Of a stretch of DNA of 64,000 nucleotides, positions 1 to 10,816 are shown one piece after another (position 1 is the first letter of the stretch; every line of letters begins with the position of its first letter). The stretch is from Holophagales bacterium (GTDB lineage Bacteria > Acidobacteriota > Thermoanaerobaculia > Multivoradales > Multivoraceae). Position numbers and translations under genes: made by a program. The stretch covers positions 1-64,000 of the forward strand of contig VXZQ01000003.1 in the NCBI GenBank assembly GCA_009845425.1, written 5' to 3'. Under the pieces are notes generated by a model. That model was not told the origin of the DNA and made no database searches. It worked only from the letters and a program-made list of their open reading frames with translations.

Positions 1-2450
<2,450 letters not shown>

Positions 2451-2476
<26 letters not shown>

Positions 2477-2687
2477 TCAGGCAACTTCCGCACACGCCGG
2501 CCGTCAACTGGGTCTCCGGGACGTGGACTCCGCACCGCCGACATCGGAGCAGGGCCTTCGGCCGATCGCTGTCCGATGTCGTGGCGGGACGGCTGCGCGC
2601 CGTTCCTCGCAACACCCCGCGGATCATCCGCGCGATCCATATCCACGCCAGCAGGATGGCGATCAGTATGACGAGGAGCCGGGTCAC
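2451..2687 (-). CDS. Small membrane protein with C-terminal zinc ribbon (PP0621-like)
   Basis: This is a 78-residue protein starting at GTG. It has one N-terminal hydrophobic helix (residues 3-22), a short basic linker and two CxxC pairs (CRRCG and CGSC) that look like a zinc ribbon. The layout resembles the PP0621 family of small bacterial proteins, whose function is unknown; this is recognition by pattern only. It lies directly upstream of priA and overlaps its start by 26 bases, so the two are probably co-transcribed. No clear Shine-Dalgarno precedes the GTG. Confidence 0.65.
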
Positions 2688-2761
2688 CGTGTCCCAAACC
2701 CGTGGCGGCTTTCGGGATGAGCGCCCGGCTTCTGATCGAACCTGCCCTGGTCGGGTATCAG

Positions 2762-2791
2762 AAACGGAGGCCGCGGCAGCCGCGTGGCCTC
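2762..2791 (-). terminator. Possible intrinsic terminator of carD
   Basis: On the minus strand a GAGGCC...GGCCTC inverted repeat (2767-2791, with GC-rich inner pairing) overlaps the carD stop codon. It is followed by CGTTTCT, a short T-rich stretch. The T-run is weak, so this is only a candidate. Confidence 0.4.
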
Positions 2792-3305
2792 AGCTCGCCT
2801 TGGCCTTGGAGATCTTGTCCAGGCTGGTGGTAAGCGCCTTCTCGACCAGCTCCTCGGCGTTCTCTTCGCTGATATCACGGACGTGGAGCACCTCGCTCAC
2901 GATGAAGTACCTGGCTTTCTCGTACATCTTCTTCTCGCGAAACGAGAGGCTCTTCTTCTGACTCACGAGACGGAGGTTCTTGAGAACCTCGGCAGCGTCG
3001 GTCAACTCACCGGTTCTCATCTTGTCCAGGTTCTGCTTGTAGCGGCCTTTCCAGTCCTTGTAGACGTCGATGTTGCCGTCTTCGATCAGTGCGAGCAGGT
3101 CCTTGATCTCCCGCTCCTTGGCCAGACGTCGGAGACCGACGCGGTCCAGGTTCTCTTCGGGAACCATCACCTTGGAGTCGTTCGCCAGCAGGCGGAGGTG
3201 GTAGTAGGTCTGCTTCTCACCGCCATCCGGTGCGCTCACCGCGATCCGCTCTACTACACTCACCCCGTGGTTGGGGTATACGACCTTCTCACCCACTCGG
3301 AACAC
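2790..3305 (-). CDS. carD: CarD/CdnL-family RNA polymerase-binding regulator
   Basis: CarD/CdnL proteins bind the RNA polymerase beta subunit and stabilise open promoter complexes, often at rRNA and housekeeping promoters. The 171-residue protein has the Tudor-like N-terminal RNAP-interaction domain (VGEKVVYPNHGV and on to about residue 60), then the helical DNA-binding domain with the typical segments SFREKKMYEKAR and ISEENAEELVEKAL. The start is GTG at 3303-3305, preceded by a GGGAG Shine-Dalgarno at good spacing. A strong promoter lies about 145 bases upstream. It stands alone, divergent from tRNA-Leu. Confidence 0.93.
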   Translation of the reverse strand: MFRVGEKVVYPNHGVSVVERIAVSAPDGGEKQTYYHLRLLANDSKVMVPEENLDRVGLRRLAKEREIKDLLALIEDGNIDVYKDWKGRYKQNLDKMRTGELTDAAEVLKNLRLVSQKKSLSFREKKMYEKARYFIVSEVLHVRDISEENAEELVEKALTTSLDKISKAKAS

Positions 3306-3448
3306 TCTGATCTCCCTTCAAACCGGTGGCAAGTGCACACCACGGCAGGATCGCCGGAACGCTGGCTTCAGTTCCGGGATCGGCCGTGAGTTGCTTGTCT
3401 GACGCTCTGTGCCTAAGTTGCAGAAAATCACGCAGTTAACGGTCGCTG

Positions 3449-3477
3449 ATTGTAGCCTCCGAGGGTCGAATCGTCAA
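3449..3477 (-). promoter_or_regulatory. Near-consensus sigma-70-type promoter of carD
   Basis: Reading the minus strand, -35 TTGACG (3472-3477) and -10 TACAAT (3449-3454) are separated by exactly 17 bases. It is the best promoter match in the window and predicts a transcript start near 3442, leaving a roughly 135-base leader. The remainder of the gene-free interval 3306-3628 holds this leader and the candidate tRNA-Leu promoter; I see no further gene in it. Confidence 0.8.
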
Positions 3478-3555
3478 GTTCTTCCCGCCCCGTTTGCGCC
3501 AAATCCGGAAGGCTGGCCCTAAGTCACTGACAGCGTTGAGTTTGGCGGCTTTCGG

Positions 3556-3585
3556 TTGGAACTGGAGCAGCGGTGCTGTTACTGT
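3556..3585 (+). promoter_or_regulatory. Candidate promoter of tRNA-Leu(CAA)
   Basis: TTGGAA (3556-3561) lies 18 bases before TACTGT (3580-3585), which carries an extended -10 TG one base upstream. Transcription would start near 3592, about 37 bases before the mature tRNA. Confidence 0.4.
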
Positions 3586-3628
3586 CCGTCACCTTCTCCG
3601 CGCGAGCGTTCTGCCCGCGGAGTTCCGT

Positions 3629-3715
3629 GCCGGAGTGGCGGAATGGCAGACGCAGGGGACTCAAAATCCCCCGCCCTTATCGGGCGTGTGGGTTCGACCC
3701 CCACCTCCGGCACCA
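3629..3715 (+). tRNA. tRNA-Leu (CAA)
   Basis: It has a complete cloverleaf with acceptor stem GCCGGAG/CTCCGGC and an anticodon stem GGGGA/TCCCC around CTCAAAA (anticodon CAA). A long variable arm typical of class II tRNAs, the GGTTCGA T-loop region and an encoded CCA (3713-3715) are present. It reads UUG. Confidence 0.97.
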
Positions 3716-3718
3716 CCA

Positions 3719-5416
3719 CTAGCTGTCGGTGTCGGCGTCGTCGACGAGTTCGATGCCCTCCTGTTCGAGCAGGACGCCAATCGCGCGGAAGTAAGCCAGT
3801 AGAGCACGCCGGTAGCTCGTGATGGCCTCGACTTCGCGGCTGCGGGCCGCGGTCAGATCCTCCTGGATCTCAAGGACCTGGAAGCTGGTCCACAGCCCGT
3901 TCTCGTAGCGCTTCTGGGCCGCGTCGAGGTTCTGCTCCGCCAGTTCCCGCGACACCCGCGCCGAGTCGATCTGCTTGCCCGCGGTCTCCACGCCACGCGC
4001 CGCCGTCCGTACCTCCGTGCGGATGGTCAGCATCAGGTCCTGAAGCTCCAGCCGGCCCTGGTCGAGCGCCAGGTCCGCGATCCGGCTCTGCGCCCTCGCC
4101 GAGCGGTTCTGAAGCGGCTTCGAGAAGTTCAGGCCAACGTTCCAGCCCTCGAAGACCTGGCCCAGAATGCCGTCGTAGAACTGGCCGAGGGTCGACAGGA
4201 AGTCGAGCGAGTCGACCCGGATGTACTCCTCCGGGCAGGGCTCGAAGAGGTCCGCGATGCTCGGCGGTCCGGGGCGCTCGCAGACGGTCCGGTCCCCGCC
4301 CAGGGCGTTCCGCCCGTAACTCACGCTCAGGTTCAGGTCGGGTCTGCGCTGGTTGCGCAGAAAGGTGGAGTCGATCTCCAGCGTCTCGATCCGGAGTTCC
4401 TGGCGATCGATCTCCGCTCGCTTGTTGAGCGCCGAACTCAGCGACGCCTCCAGGTCGATCGCGACCCGGGAGATCTCGGGCGATGTCGTCGGCACGATCT
4501 CCAGATCCCAGAGAGAACGCTCGTCCAGGTTCAGCAGCCGCCGCAGCTCGTCCGCGGCGTCCTGGATCAGTGCCTGCACCCGGATGATCTCCTCCTCGCG
4601 GGTCGCGATGCCGGCCTCGCTCTGAACGAGCTCCAGCGGCGCCAATGTCCCCACCTCGATCTGGATGCGGTTCATCTCGTGCAGTTCGCGGGCCAGGGTG
4701 AGGCTCTCCTCCGCGACCTTCAACTGCTCGAGAGCCTCGACCAGGGCCCAGTAGCCGTTGGCCACGGTCTGCACCGTGTCGATCACCTGGACTTCCAGAT
4801 CCCCCATGCTGATGTCGCTGTTCAGCGCCGCCACCGCGAGGTTGCGCTCCGTGATCCTCTTGCCGCGGTTGCGCAGCAGCGGCTGGTCGAAGGCGAACTG
4901 AAGACTCGACCGCAGGCTCGGGTTGATGTCCGAGAACCGGGAGTTCGAGGAGAACCGGCTGTTCTGCCAGTTGATCGAGAAGGTGCCGCCCGAGGAAACC
5001 GGCTGCTGGAGTTCGACGTTCGCGGCGATCGTCTCGTTCTCGGTGACCAGGGCGCCGTCGAGCTGCGAGGCGGAGGGCTGGCTGTTGCTGTTCACGCTGG
5101 TGTTGATCCCGAGCACCGTGTCGTAGATGCCGTACGCCTGGTTCACCTGGAACAGCGACTGGGAACGCTGGTAGCGCTGGACCAGCAGTCCGAGGTTGTT
5201 CTGCAGGGCGATCGCGATCGCCTGGTCCAGTTCCAGCCGGAGCTGTCCATCGGCGATGTCCAGATCGGGTGCGATCGGCTGAGTGATCCAGGTCGAACCG
5301 ACCTGCACCTGCCCCACTGCCGGGGGACCCCAGACTGCTGCCGGAACGAGGACGGTGCAGAAAGCGATGATCGGCGCCGCGGATCTGCGGACGCTCTGCT
5401 TTGGGAACAGGTTCAT
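3719..5416 (-). CDS. TolC-family outer-membrane efflux/secretion channel protein
   Basis: This 565-residue protein belongs to the outer membrane factor family, trimeric channels that connect inner-membrane transporters to the outside. It has a signal peptide (about residues 1-35, ending near AVG-QVQ) and two repeated coiled-coil outer-membrane-efflux domains. Signature stretches include LRLELDQAIAIALQNN near the start and ARSREVEAITSYRRALLAYF near the end. The ATG at 5414-5416 is chosen because AGGAAGGAA lies upstream and the signal peptide follows directly; an in-frame extension to 5554 has no protein character. No membrane-fusion or pump gene is adjacent, so the partner is unknown. Its stop lies three bases from the convergent tRNA-Leu. 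Confidence 0.88.
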   Translation of the reverse strand: MNLFPKQSVRRSAAPIIAFCTVLVPAAVWGPPAVGQVQVGSTWITQPIAPDLDIADGQLRLELDQAIAIALQNNLGLLVQRYQRSQSLFQVNQAYGIYDTVLGINTSVNSNSQPSASQLDGALVTENETIAANVELQQPVSSGGTFSINWQNSRFSSNSRFSDINPSLRSSLQFAFDQPLLRNRGKRITERNLAVAALNSDISMGDLEVQVIDTVQTVANGYWALVEALEQLKVAEESLTLARELHEMNRIQIEVGTLAPLELVQSEAGIATREEEIIRVQALIQDAADELRRLLNLDERSLWDLEIVPTTSPEISRVAIDLEASLSSALNKRAEIDRQELRIETLEIDSTFLRNQRRPDLNLSVSYGRNALGGDRTVCERPGPPSIADLFEPCPEEYIRVDSLDFLSTLGQFYDGILGQVFEGWNVGLNFSKPLQNRSARAQSRIADLALDQGRLELQDLMLTIRTEVRTAARGVETAGKQIDSARVSRELAEQNLDAAQKRYENGLWTSFQVLEIQEDLTAARSREVEAITSYRRALLAYFRAIGVLLEQEGIELVDDADTDS

Positions 5417-5501
5417 CGGGCTGTGTTCCTTCCTTCGACGGCGCCCTGACCGCAACGGACACGGCGCGTCGTGTCTTTCCTCTTTGACGCGGGAGGCGCG
5501 T

Positions 5502-5517
5502 GGTTGTTTCAACAACC
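5502..5517. promoter_or_regulatory. Perfect inverted repeat upstream of the TolC-like gene
   Basis: GGTTGTT-TC-AACAACC is a 7-base inverted repeat with a 2-base centre. It lies 85-101 bases before the TolC-like start and about 110 bases after the sulP stop. It is AT-richer than its surroundings and could be a repressor operator or a small hairpin. No regulator gene is nearby. Confidence 0.35.
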
Positions 5518-5624
5518 CTACGCCGGATCGTCCCGGAGCGCCGGTCTGGCGCACCGGCGGGCAAGCCTAAGCGATAGCGGAACGAGGGCCGCGGACGCAC
5601 CACCCCGAGGGGCTTCGGCGACTG

Positions 5625-7241
5625 TCAGCCGTCGACCAGCTCAAGGGCGATGCGGCGCGCTTCCTCCAGCGTGCCGACCCGCCGATCCGGGGGAAGATCG
5701 CGGAGAATGTCGAGCGTCCGGAGGGTTCTCGCGACCGAACCGGTGAGACCGCTGACGACGACGTCCGTCTTCTCTTCCGCGGCCACGTTCAGGAGCCGCT
5801 GGATTACCATCGCCGCGCTGTCGTCGAGGTAGATGGCGTCCGAGAAGTCGAAGATCACGACCTCGTGATCCTTGATGTCGCCGCCGATCACGGCCGACAA
5901 CTTGTTCGAGGAGGCGACCGTGAGAGTCCCCTTGAGCGCTACCAGGCCGACGCGTGCCGAGTAGGGATCGACATTGGCTCGTTCCTCGCCGTCGCTGACG
6001 AACGTCCGGTCGAGGAGCGGCACCGAGATCACACTGTCGAGTTCGAGCCCCTCCAGACGCCGCGCATGAACCATCCCCGCCGCGATCAGACCCACGGCGA
6101 CCGCCGTAACCAGGTCCACGAAGACCGTGAGACCCAACGTCAACAGCATGACGAAGAGATGCTCCCGGCGAATCCGGTGGATGCGGCCGAGCATCGGCCA
6201 GTCGATGATGTCCCACCCCACCTTCATCATGATCGCTGCCAGAACGGCGTGCGGAACCGGCTCGACAAGCGGCCCGAGACCCAGAACGAGGAGCAGGAGG
6301 AAGATCGCCCGCAGGGCGCCGGACACCCGTGTCGAGCCGCCGGCGCGGATGTTCACGACCGTGCCCATCGTGGCGCCGGCCCCCGGCAGTCCGCCGAGTA
6401 GTCCGGAGATCATGTTGCCGATACCCTGGCCGACCAGTTCGCGGTTTGGGTTGTGGCGTGTGCCGGTCAGCGAGTCCGCCACCAGGGACGTCAGGAGGCT
6501 GTCGACCGACCCCAGCAACGCGAGAATGAGAGCCGGTTGAAACGCCTGCAGCAGGAAGCCCGCGCTTGGCAAGCCGATCTTGAGCGTCGGTAGACCCGTA
6601 GGCACGTGACCGAGCGTCGGAGCGCCGCTCAACCACAGGATGCCCACCGCGGAGCCGAGAAGAAGGGCGAGCAGCGGCCCCGGCAGGTAGCGCGAAAGCC
6701 TCCGTGGCCACAAGAAGCCGGCCGCCAGGGTGACGGCACCGATGGCGACGGCGTTCAGGTTCGCACCGGTTGCCGCTTCCGGGATGGCACGGACGGCGCC
6801 CAGTGCTCCGCCGGCCGCGGGCGGCGCGCCGAGGAACGGCAGGACCTGGATCAGGATGACGATGACGCCGATTCCGGACATGAACCCGGAGACGACGACG
6901 TAGGGCGTGTACACGACGAAGCGGCCGATCCTCGCCAGGCCCAGGAGCATCTGGAGCAGGCCGCCGAGGACGACGACGGTCAGCGCCTCCGTGAGGTTGG
7001 ACGCATGGGTCGTGAGGATGACCGTCATGGCGACGGTCATTGGCGCCGTGGGGCCCGAGATCTGGGATCGCGTGCCACCGAACACGGCGGCGAAGAACCC
7101 CACGGCTATGGCGCCATGCAGGCCCGCCACCGCTCCCATGCCGGAAGCGACACCGAGCGCCAAAGCGACCGGCAGGGCGACTACGGTGGCCGTCAGCGCT
7201 CCGAACAGATCGCCGCGGCAGGTCGCGACGTCGTACTTCAC
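5625..7241 (-). CDS. SulP-family anion transporter with STAS domain
   Basis: SulP proteins are inner-membrane carriers or exchangers of sulfate, bicarbonate or other anions. The 538 residues comprise about 10-12 hydrophobic segments (residues 15-400) and a C-terminal cytoplasmic STAS domain (about 430-535). Family motifs include SGPTAPMTVAMT in the transmembrane core and VIFDFSDAIYLDDSAA in the STAS domain. Start is GTG at 7239-7241 with GGAG 12 bases upstream. The substrate cannot be told from sequence. It diverges from purC, and the TolC-like gene follows 208 bases downstream. Confidence 0.9.
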   Translation of the reverse strand: MKYDVATCRGDLFGALTATVVALPVALALGVASGMGAVAGLHGAIAVGFFAAVFGGTRSQISGPTAPMTVAMTVILTTHASNLTEALTVVVLGGLLQMLLGLARIGRFVVYTPYVVVSGFMSGIGVIVILIQVLPFLGAPPAAGGALGAVRAIPEAATGANLNAVAIGAVTLAAGFLWPRRLSRYLPGPLLALLLGSAVGILWLSGAPTLGHVPTGLPTLKIGLPSAGFLLQAFQPALILALLGSVDSLLTSLVADSLTGTRHNPNRELVGQGIGNMISGLLGGLPGAGATMGTVVNIRAGGSTRVSGALRAIFLLLLVLGLGPLVEPVPHAVLAAIMMKVGWDIIDWPMLGRIHRIRREHLFVMLLTLGLTVFVDLVTAVAVGLIAAGMVHARRLEGLELDSVISVPLLDRTFVSDGEERANVDPYSARVGLVALKGTLTVASSNKLSAVIGGDIKDHEVVIFDFSDAIYLDDSAAMVIQRLLNVAAEEKTDVVVSGLTGSVARTLRTLDILRDLPPDRRVGTLEEARRIALELVDG

Positions 7242-7329
7242 GCCGGAGGCGCTCCGACCGATCCTCCGGACCCCTTCTCTCGTCCTCCCGTGCGCATCGT
7301 CCCGGGACTCCTTCTGCCCGTGAACACCA

Positions 7330-7338
7330 TGCTACATT
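7330..7338 (+). promoter_or_regulatory. Extended -10 element placing purC start at the transcript 5' end
   Basis: TGCTACATT is an extended -10 (TG-N-TACATT). The purC ATG begins 9 bases after it and no Shine-Dalgarno intervenes, so the mRNA would be leaderless or carry only 2-3 untranslated bases. Confidence 0.5.
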
Positions 7339-7347
7339 CCCGTCGCC

Positions 7348-8223
7348 ATGTTCGTCCTCGAAGGTCTTCCGGAGCCTCGCCGCGGGAAGGTTCGCGACAT
7401 CTATGACCTCGGCGACCGGCTGCTGCTGGTGGCCAGCGACCGCGTATCCGCCTACGACTTCGTCCTCTCTCCGGAGATTCCGGACAAGGGCAAGGTGCTG
7501 AACCAGTTGACGAACTTCTGGTTCGAGCGGCTCGGCGACGTCATCCCGAATCACCTGATCGAGACCGATGTGCGCCACTTCCCCGCTGAACTGCAGCCGC
7601 ACGCCGGCTATCTGGAAGGTCGGTCCGTCCTGGTGAGGAAAGCGGAGGTCGTGCCTTACGAGTGTGTGGCCAGGGGCTATCTCGCCGGCAGCGCGTTCCG
7701 GGAGTATCAGGAGACGGGGCACGCCTGTGGCCACGACCTGCCGCCGGGGATGGTGCGAGCCGCGGAACTGGACAAGGCGATCTTCACCCCGGCGACCAAG
7801 GCCGAGGAGGGCCACGACGAGAACATCGACTACGACACCCTGGTCCAAGGCGTCGGCGACGAGATGGCGGAGACTCTGCGGCGGGTGACGCTCGAACTCT
7901 TCAACCGCGGTCGGGAGCTCGCGGCCGGCCGTGGCCTGATCCTCGCCGACACGAAGTTCGAGTTCGGACTCGTCGAGGGTCGCCTGATCCTGATCGACGA
8001 AGTGCTCACTCCGGATTCGTCGCGCTACTGGGACGCCGCCCAGTGGAGGCCGGGCACCGAACCCGTCTCGTTCGACAAGCAGCCGGTCCGCGACTGGGTC
8101 GCCGGGACCGGCTGGGACAAAGCCTCTCCGCCGCCGGAACTGACGCCCGAGGTCGTCAACGAGACGAGGGAGCGCTACCTCGACGCGTTCCGCCGCGTGA
8201 CGGGCCGCGAACCGGTCCTCTAG
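7348..8223 (+). CDS. purC: Phosphoribosylaminoimidazole-succinocarboxamide synthase
   Basis: PurC joins aspartate to CAIR, making SAICAR in de novo purine synthesis, with ATP hydrolysis. The 291-residue protein begins with the expected RGKVRDIYDLGDRLLLVASD segment and contains VVPYECVARGYLAGSA, ILADTKFEFG and LIDEVLTPDSSRYWD, the nucleotide- and substrate-binding stretches of the single-domain, roughly 290-residue form. No other pur gene is nearby. Its 3' end overlaps the convergent alr gene by 68 bases. Confidence 0.96.
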   Translation: MFVLEGLPEPRRGKVRDIYDLGDRLLLVASDRVSAYDFVLSPEIPDKGKVLNQLTNFWFERLGDVIPNHLIETDVRHFPAELQPHAGYLEGRSVLVRKAEVVPYECVARGYLAGSAFREYQETGHACGHDLPPGMVRAAELDKAIFTPATKAEEGHDENIDYDTLVQGVGDEMAETLRRVTLELFNRGRELAAGRGLILADTKFEFGLVEGRLILIDEVLTPDSSRYWDAAQWRPGTEPVSFDKQPVRDWVAGTGWDKASPPPELTPEVVNETRERYLDAFRRVTGREPVL

Positions 8224-9379
8224 CGGCCGACTGGCCGTCGCGGCGGTCGATGACGAGGCGTGGCAGACGGAGGTTCAGGCCGCACCAGACCTCGTAGGCC
8301 GCGATGCCGGCGCGGCCAGCCAGCTCGCCAACCCCGATTCGCTGTTCCCGCTGTTCTCCGAGGAGGACGCACTCGTCCCCGATCGCGGCGGTCGGAACCC
8401 GGGTAACGTCGACCGTCAGCGAATCCATGCTGATCTGACCGACGATCGGGCAACGCTCTTCCCTCACCAGGACTTCCCCGCCGGCGAAGCCCGTGCTGAA
8501 GCCATCTCCGTAGCCGACCCGGATCAGCGCAATCCTGGCCGGGCTGGGCGCTCGCCAGGTGCGCCGGTAGCCCACCCCGGCGCCGGTCGCTACATGCCGC
8601 ACGTCGACGATCGGCGCTTTGACGCTCATGACGGGCCGCAATCGGGCCCGTGTCGAGCCGTCGACCAGCGTCGCCAGGTCGAGCCCGTACAGCGCGCCGC
8701 CGACCCGCACAGCGGTCCAGCGTGCAGAAGCCCGCCGCAACGCCGCGGAGGAGTTCGCGAGGTGTGCCGGCGCCGAACGGCGCTCCCTCGAGTCGAGCAG
8801 TTCGACGGCCGCCGCGAACCGGCGTTCCTGTTCCCCCGTGAAGGAACTCTCGACCTTTTCGGACTCGGCCAGATGCGACATCAAGCCCGCGAACCGGAAC
8901 TCGGGCGCGGCACGCAGATCGTCCAGCGCCGCCGGCCATTCACTCAGGTCGAGGCCCGAGCGACTCATGCCGGTGTCCACTTCGACGACGACCTCCAGTG
9001 CCGGCCCTGCGCCATCCCTGCTCCGGCGCAGCCAGGCGCTCCAGGCAGCCAGTTGGCCCAGGCGGGTGAGCACCGGCGTTGCGGTCCAGCGAATGGCGCG
9101 CCCCAGATCCTCGGCCGACTCCGGACCGCCGAGCAGCAGGAGGCGGCCGCAGTAACCAACGCGGCGGAGTTCCTCGAGTTCGGTAGCGCGCGCCACCGCC
9201 AGGCCGTCGATGCCGAGCCTCTCGAGTTCCAGTGCCACAACCGGCGCGCCGTGGCCGTAGGCGTCCGCCTTGACGACTCCGTAGACGGCTGCCTGCCCGA
9301 CCGCCCCTCGCACCGCGCGCAGATTGACCGCCAGAGCGCCGAGGTCGATCTCGACCCGCGCACTTCGGTGGGAACTCAG
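8156..9379 (-). CDS. alr: Alanine racemase, probable CTG start
   Basis: A PLP enzyme interconverting L- and D-alanine for peptidoglycan. With a CTG start at 9377-9379 the product has 407 residues. It includes the N-terminal strand/helix VEIDLGALAVNLRAV, the PLP lysine in VVKADAYGHG (K37), the second-site tyrosine in GVGYRRTWRA and QISMDSLTVDV. The first in-frame ATG/GTG/TTG is GTG at 9311-9313, which would delete the conserved N-terminal helix. CTG overlaps the dnaB stop as CTGA, the same geometry as the ATGA overlaps elsewhere here, and GGAGAGG sits 5 bases upstream. It follows dnaB in one operon. The C-terminal tail overlaps purC and looks unconserved. Confidence 0.93.
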   Translation of the reverse strand: MSSHRSARVEIDLGALAVNLRAVRGAVGQAAVYGVVKADAYGHGAPVVALELERLGIDGLAVARATELEELRRVGYCGRLLLLGGPESAEDLGRAIRWTATPVLTRLGQLAAWSAWLRRSRDGAGPALEVVVEVDTGMSRSGLDLSEWPAALDDLRAAPEFRFAGLMSHLAESEKVESSFTGEQERRFAAAVELLDSRERRSAPAHLANSSAALRRASARWTAVRVGGALYGLDLATLVDGSTRARLRPVMSVKAPIVDVRHVATGAGVGYRRTWRAPSPARIALIRVGYGDGFSTGFAGGEVLVREERCPIVGQISMDSLTVDVTRVPTAAIGDECVLLGEQREQRIGVGELAGRAGIAAYEVWCGLNLRLPRLVIDRRDGQSAARGPVRGPSRGGTRRGSAPSSR

Positions 9380-10746
9380 TTGGGCCTCTCCGGCGGCGTG
9401 TGGTACGCGTCGTAACTGCGGAACGTGGTCGTGTCCCCGAGAAAGACGAGTTGTACGGATCCGGTTTCGCCGTTGCGGTGCTTGGCGATGATCAGTTCGG
9501 CCATCCCTTCCACCTCGAGATTGTCCGGTTCATAGACCTCCTCGCGGTAGACGAACATGACGATGTCGGCGTCCTGCTCGATGTTCCCCGACTCGCGCAG
9601 GTCGGCAAGTTGCGGACGGTGGTCCTTACCCCGTCGTTCGGGCAGCCGTGAAAGCTGGGACAGGGCCACCACCGGCACTTCGAGTTCCTTGGCCAGTTGC
9701 TTCAAGCCCCGTGTGATGGCTCCGATCTCCAGGTTGCGGTTCTCGTACCGCCCCCCGGCGTTCATCAACTGGAGGTAGTCGACCACAATCAGTGCGAGCC
9801 CACCCTGTGCCTTGAGCCGGCGCGCCTTCGAGGCGACCTCCAGCAGGGATGGATTCGCGGAGTCGTCGACGAACAGCCGGGTGTTCTCACTCTCCTTCCT
9901 TGCCTGAAGAAGACCCTTCCAGTCCGCACCGGACAGACGACCGCTGCGCAGTTTGTGAAACGGGATGTCGGTCCGCGAGCACAGCACCCGCATGGCGATC
10001 TCGCGCTGGCTCATCTCGAGCGAGAAGAAGCCGGCGACCTTCTTCTCGTCCTGGGCGACGTGGACGGCCATGTTCAGCGCCAGGCTCGTCTTTCCCATCC
10101 CGGGACGGCCGGCGACAATGACCAGGTTCCCCGGCTGCAGACCGTGCGTCATCCGATCGAGGTCGACGAACCCCGTTGGCAGGCCGGCTAACTCGCCTGC
10201 TCCTCGCTTCCCGAGCTGTTCGAGCTGCTCGAGTGTCGCGTCGTAGATCTCTTCGAGGGGAACGAACGAACGCGAGACGGCGTCCTCGCTGAGGTCCAGA
10301 ACCTGCCGCTCGGCTTCGGCCAGGGCTTCCTGGGCCTCCAGACCGCCATCCAGAGCCTTCGTGTAGATCCTCGTACAGGCGTCGAGGAGGCGTCGCCTCA
10401 GAGCCCGTTCCTTGATGATCTCGACGTAAGCGTCCACCCGGCCGAGGTCTGGCAGGTCCACCTCGAGCGTGGCGAGATAGGCCACGCCCCCGGCGGACTC
10501 GAACTCGCCGCGTTGCTCCAGTCGGGCCTGAATCGTACGCAGGTCGATGGGACTCTCCGCTTCCTGAAGCGCCAGCATTGCCTCGTACAACAGCCTGTGG
10601 CGCTCGAAGTAGTAGTCCTCGGGCTTCAGCCGGCTCGAGGTGGGCGCCAGATGCCGCTCAGCGTCGAGCAGGATCGCGGCCAGCACCGCACGCTCCGACT
10701 CCTCGCTATGCGGCAGACTGTGGGTGTCCTCGACGGGTGCGCGCAC
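9376..10746 (-). CDS. dnaB: Replicative DNA helicase DnaB
   Basis: DnaB is the hexameric 5'-to-3' helicase of the replication fork. The 456 residues show the N-terminal domain starting LPHSEESERAVLAAILLD, a linker, and the RecA-like C-terminal domain. The latter has Walker A GRPGMGKTSLA, Walker B LIVVDYLQLM, the ALSQLSR segment and DLRESGNIEQDADIV. The length is normal and there is no intein. Start is GTG at 10744-10746 preceded by GGAGGAGAC. A TAGGCT -10-like box lies about 15 bases further upstream. alr is translationally coupled behind it. Confidence 0.97.
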   Translation of the reverse strand: MRAPVEDTHSLPHSEESERAVLAAILLDAERHLAPTSSRLKPEDYYFERHRLLYEAMLALQEAESPIDLRTIQARLEQRGEFESAGGVAYLATLEVDLPDLGRVDAYVEIIKERALRRRLLDACTRIYTKALDGGLEAQEALAEAERQVLDLSEDAVSRSFVPLEEIYDATLEQLEQLGKRGAGELAGLPTGFVDLDRMTHGLQPGNLVIVAGRPGMGKTSLALNMAVHVAQDEKKVAGFFSLEMSQREIAMRVLCSRTDIPFHKLRSGRLSGADWKGLLQARKESENTRLFVDDSANPSLLEVASKARRLKAQGGLALIVVDYLQLMNAGGRYENRNLEIGAITRGLKQLAKELEVPVVALSQLSRLPERRGKDHRPQLADLRESGNIEQDADIVMFVYREEVYEPDNLEVEGMAELIIAKHRNGETGSVQLVFLGDTTTFRSYDAYHTPPERPN

Positions 10747-10816
10747 GTCTCCTCCGGAGCCCTAGCCTAGCGCCGCGGCAGCCTCCGCAGACCGCGGCGG
10801 CGAAGCTGCGGATTTC

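Noticed and set aside
5641-7848. 735-codon minus-strand open frame over sulP and the start of purC
   Set aside because: Low-complexity Arg/Gly-rich translation in another frame of the clear SulP gene.
9313-9313. GTG at 9313 as the alr start
   Set aside because: It would remove the conserved N-terminal strand and helix and has no Shine-Dalgarno; the CTG at 9379 explains both.
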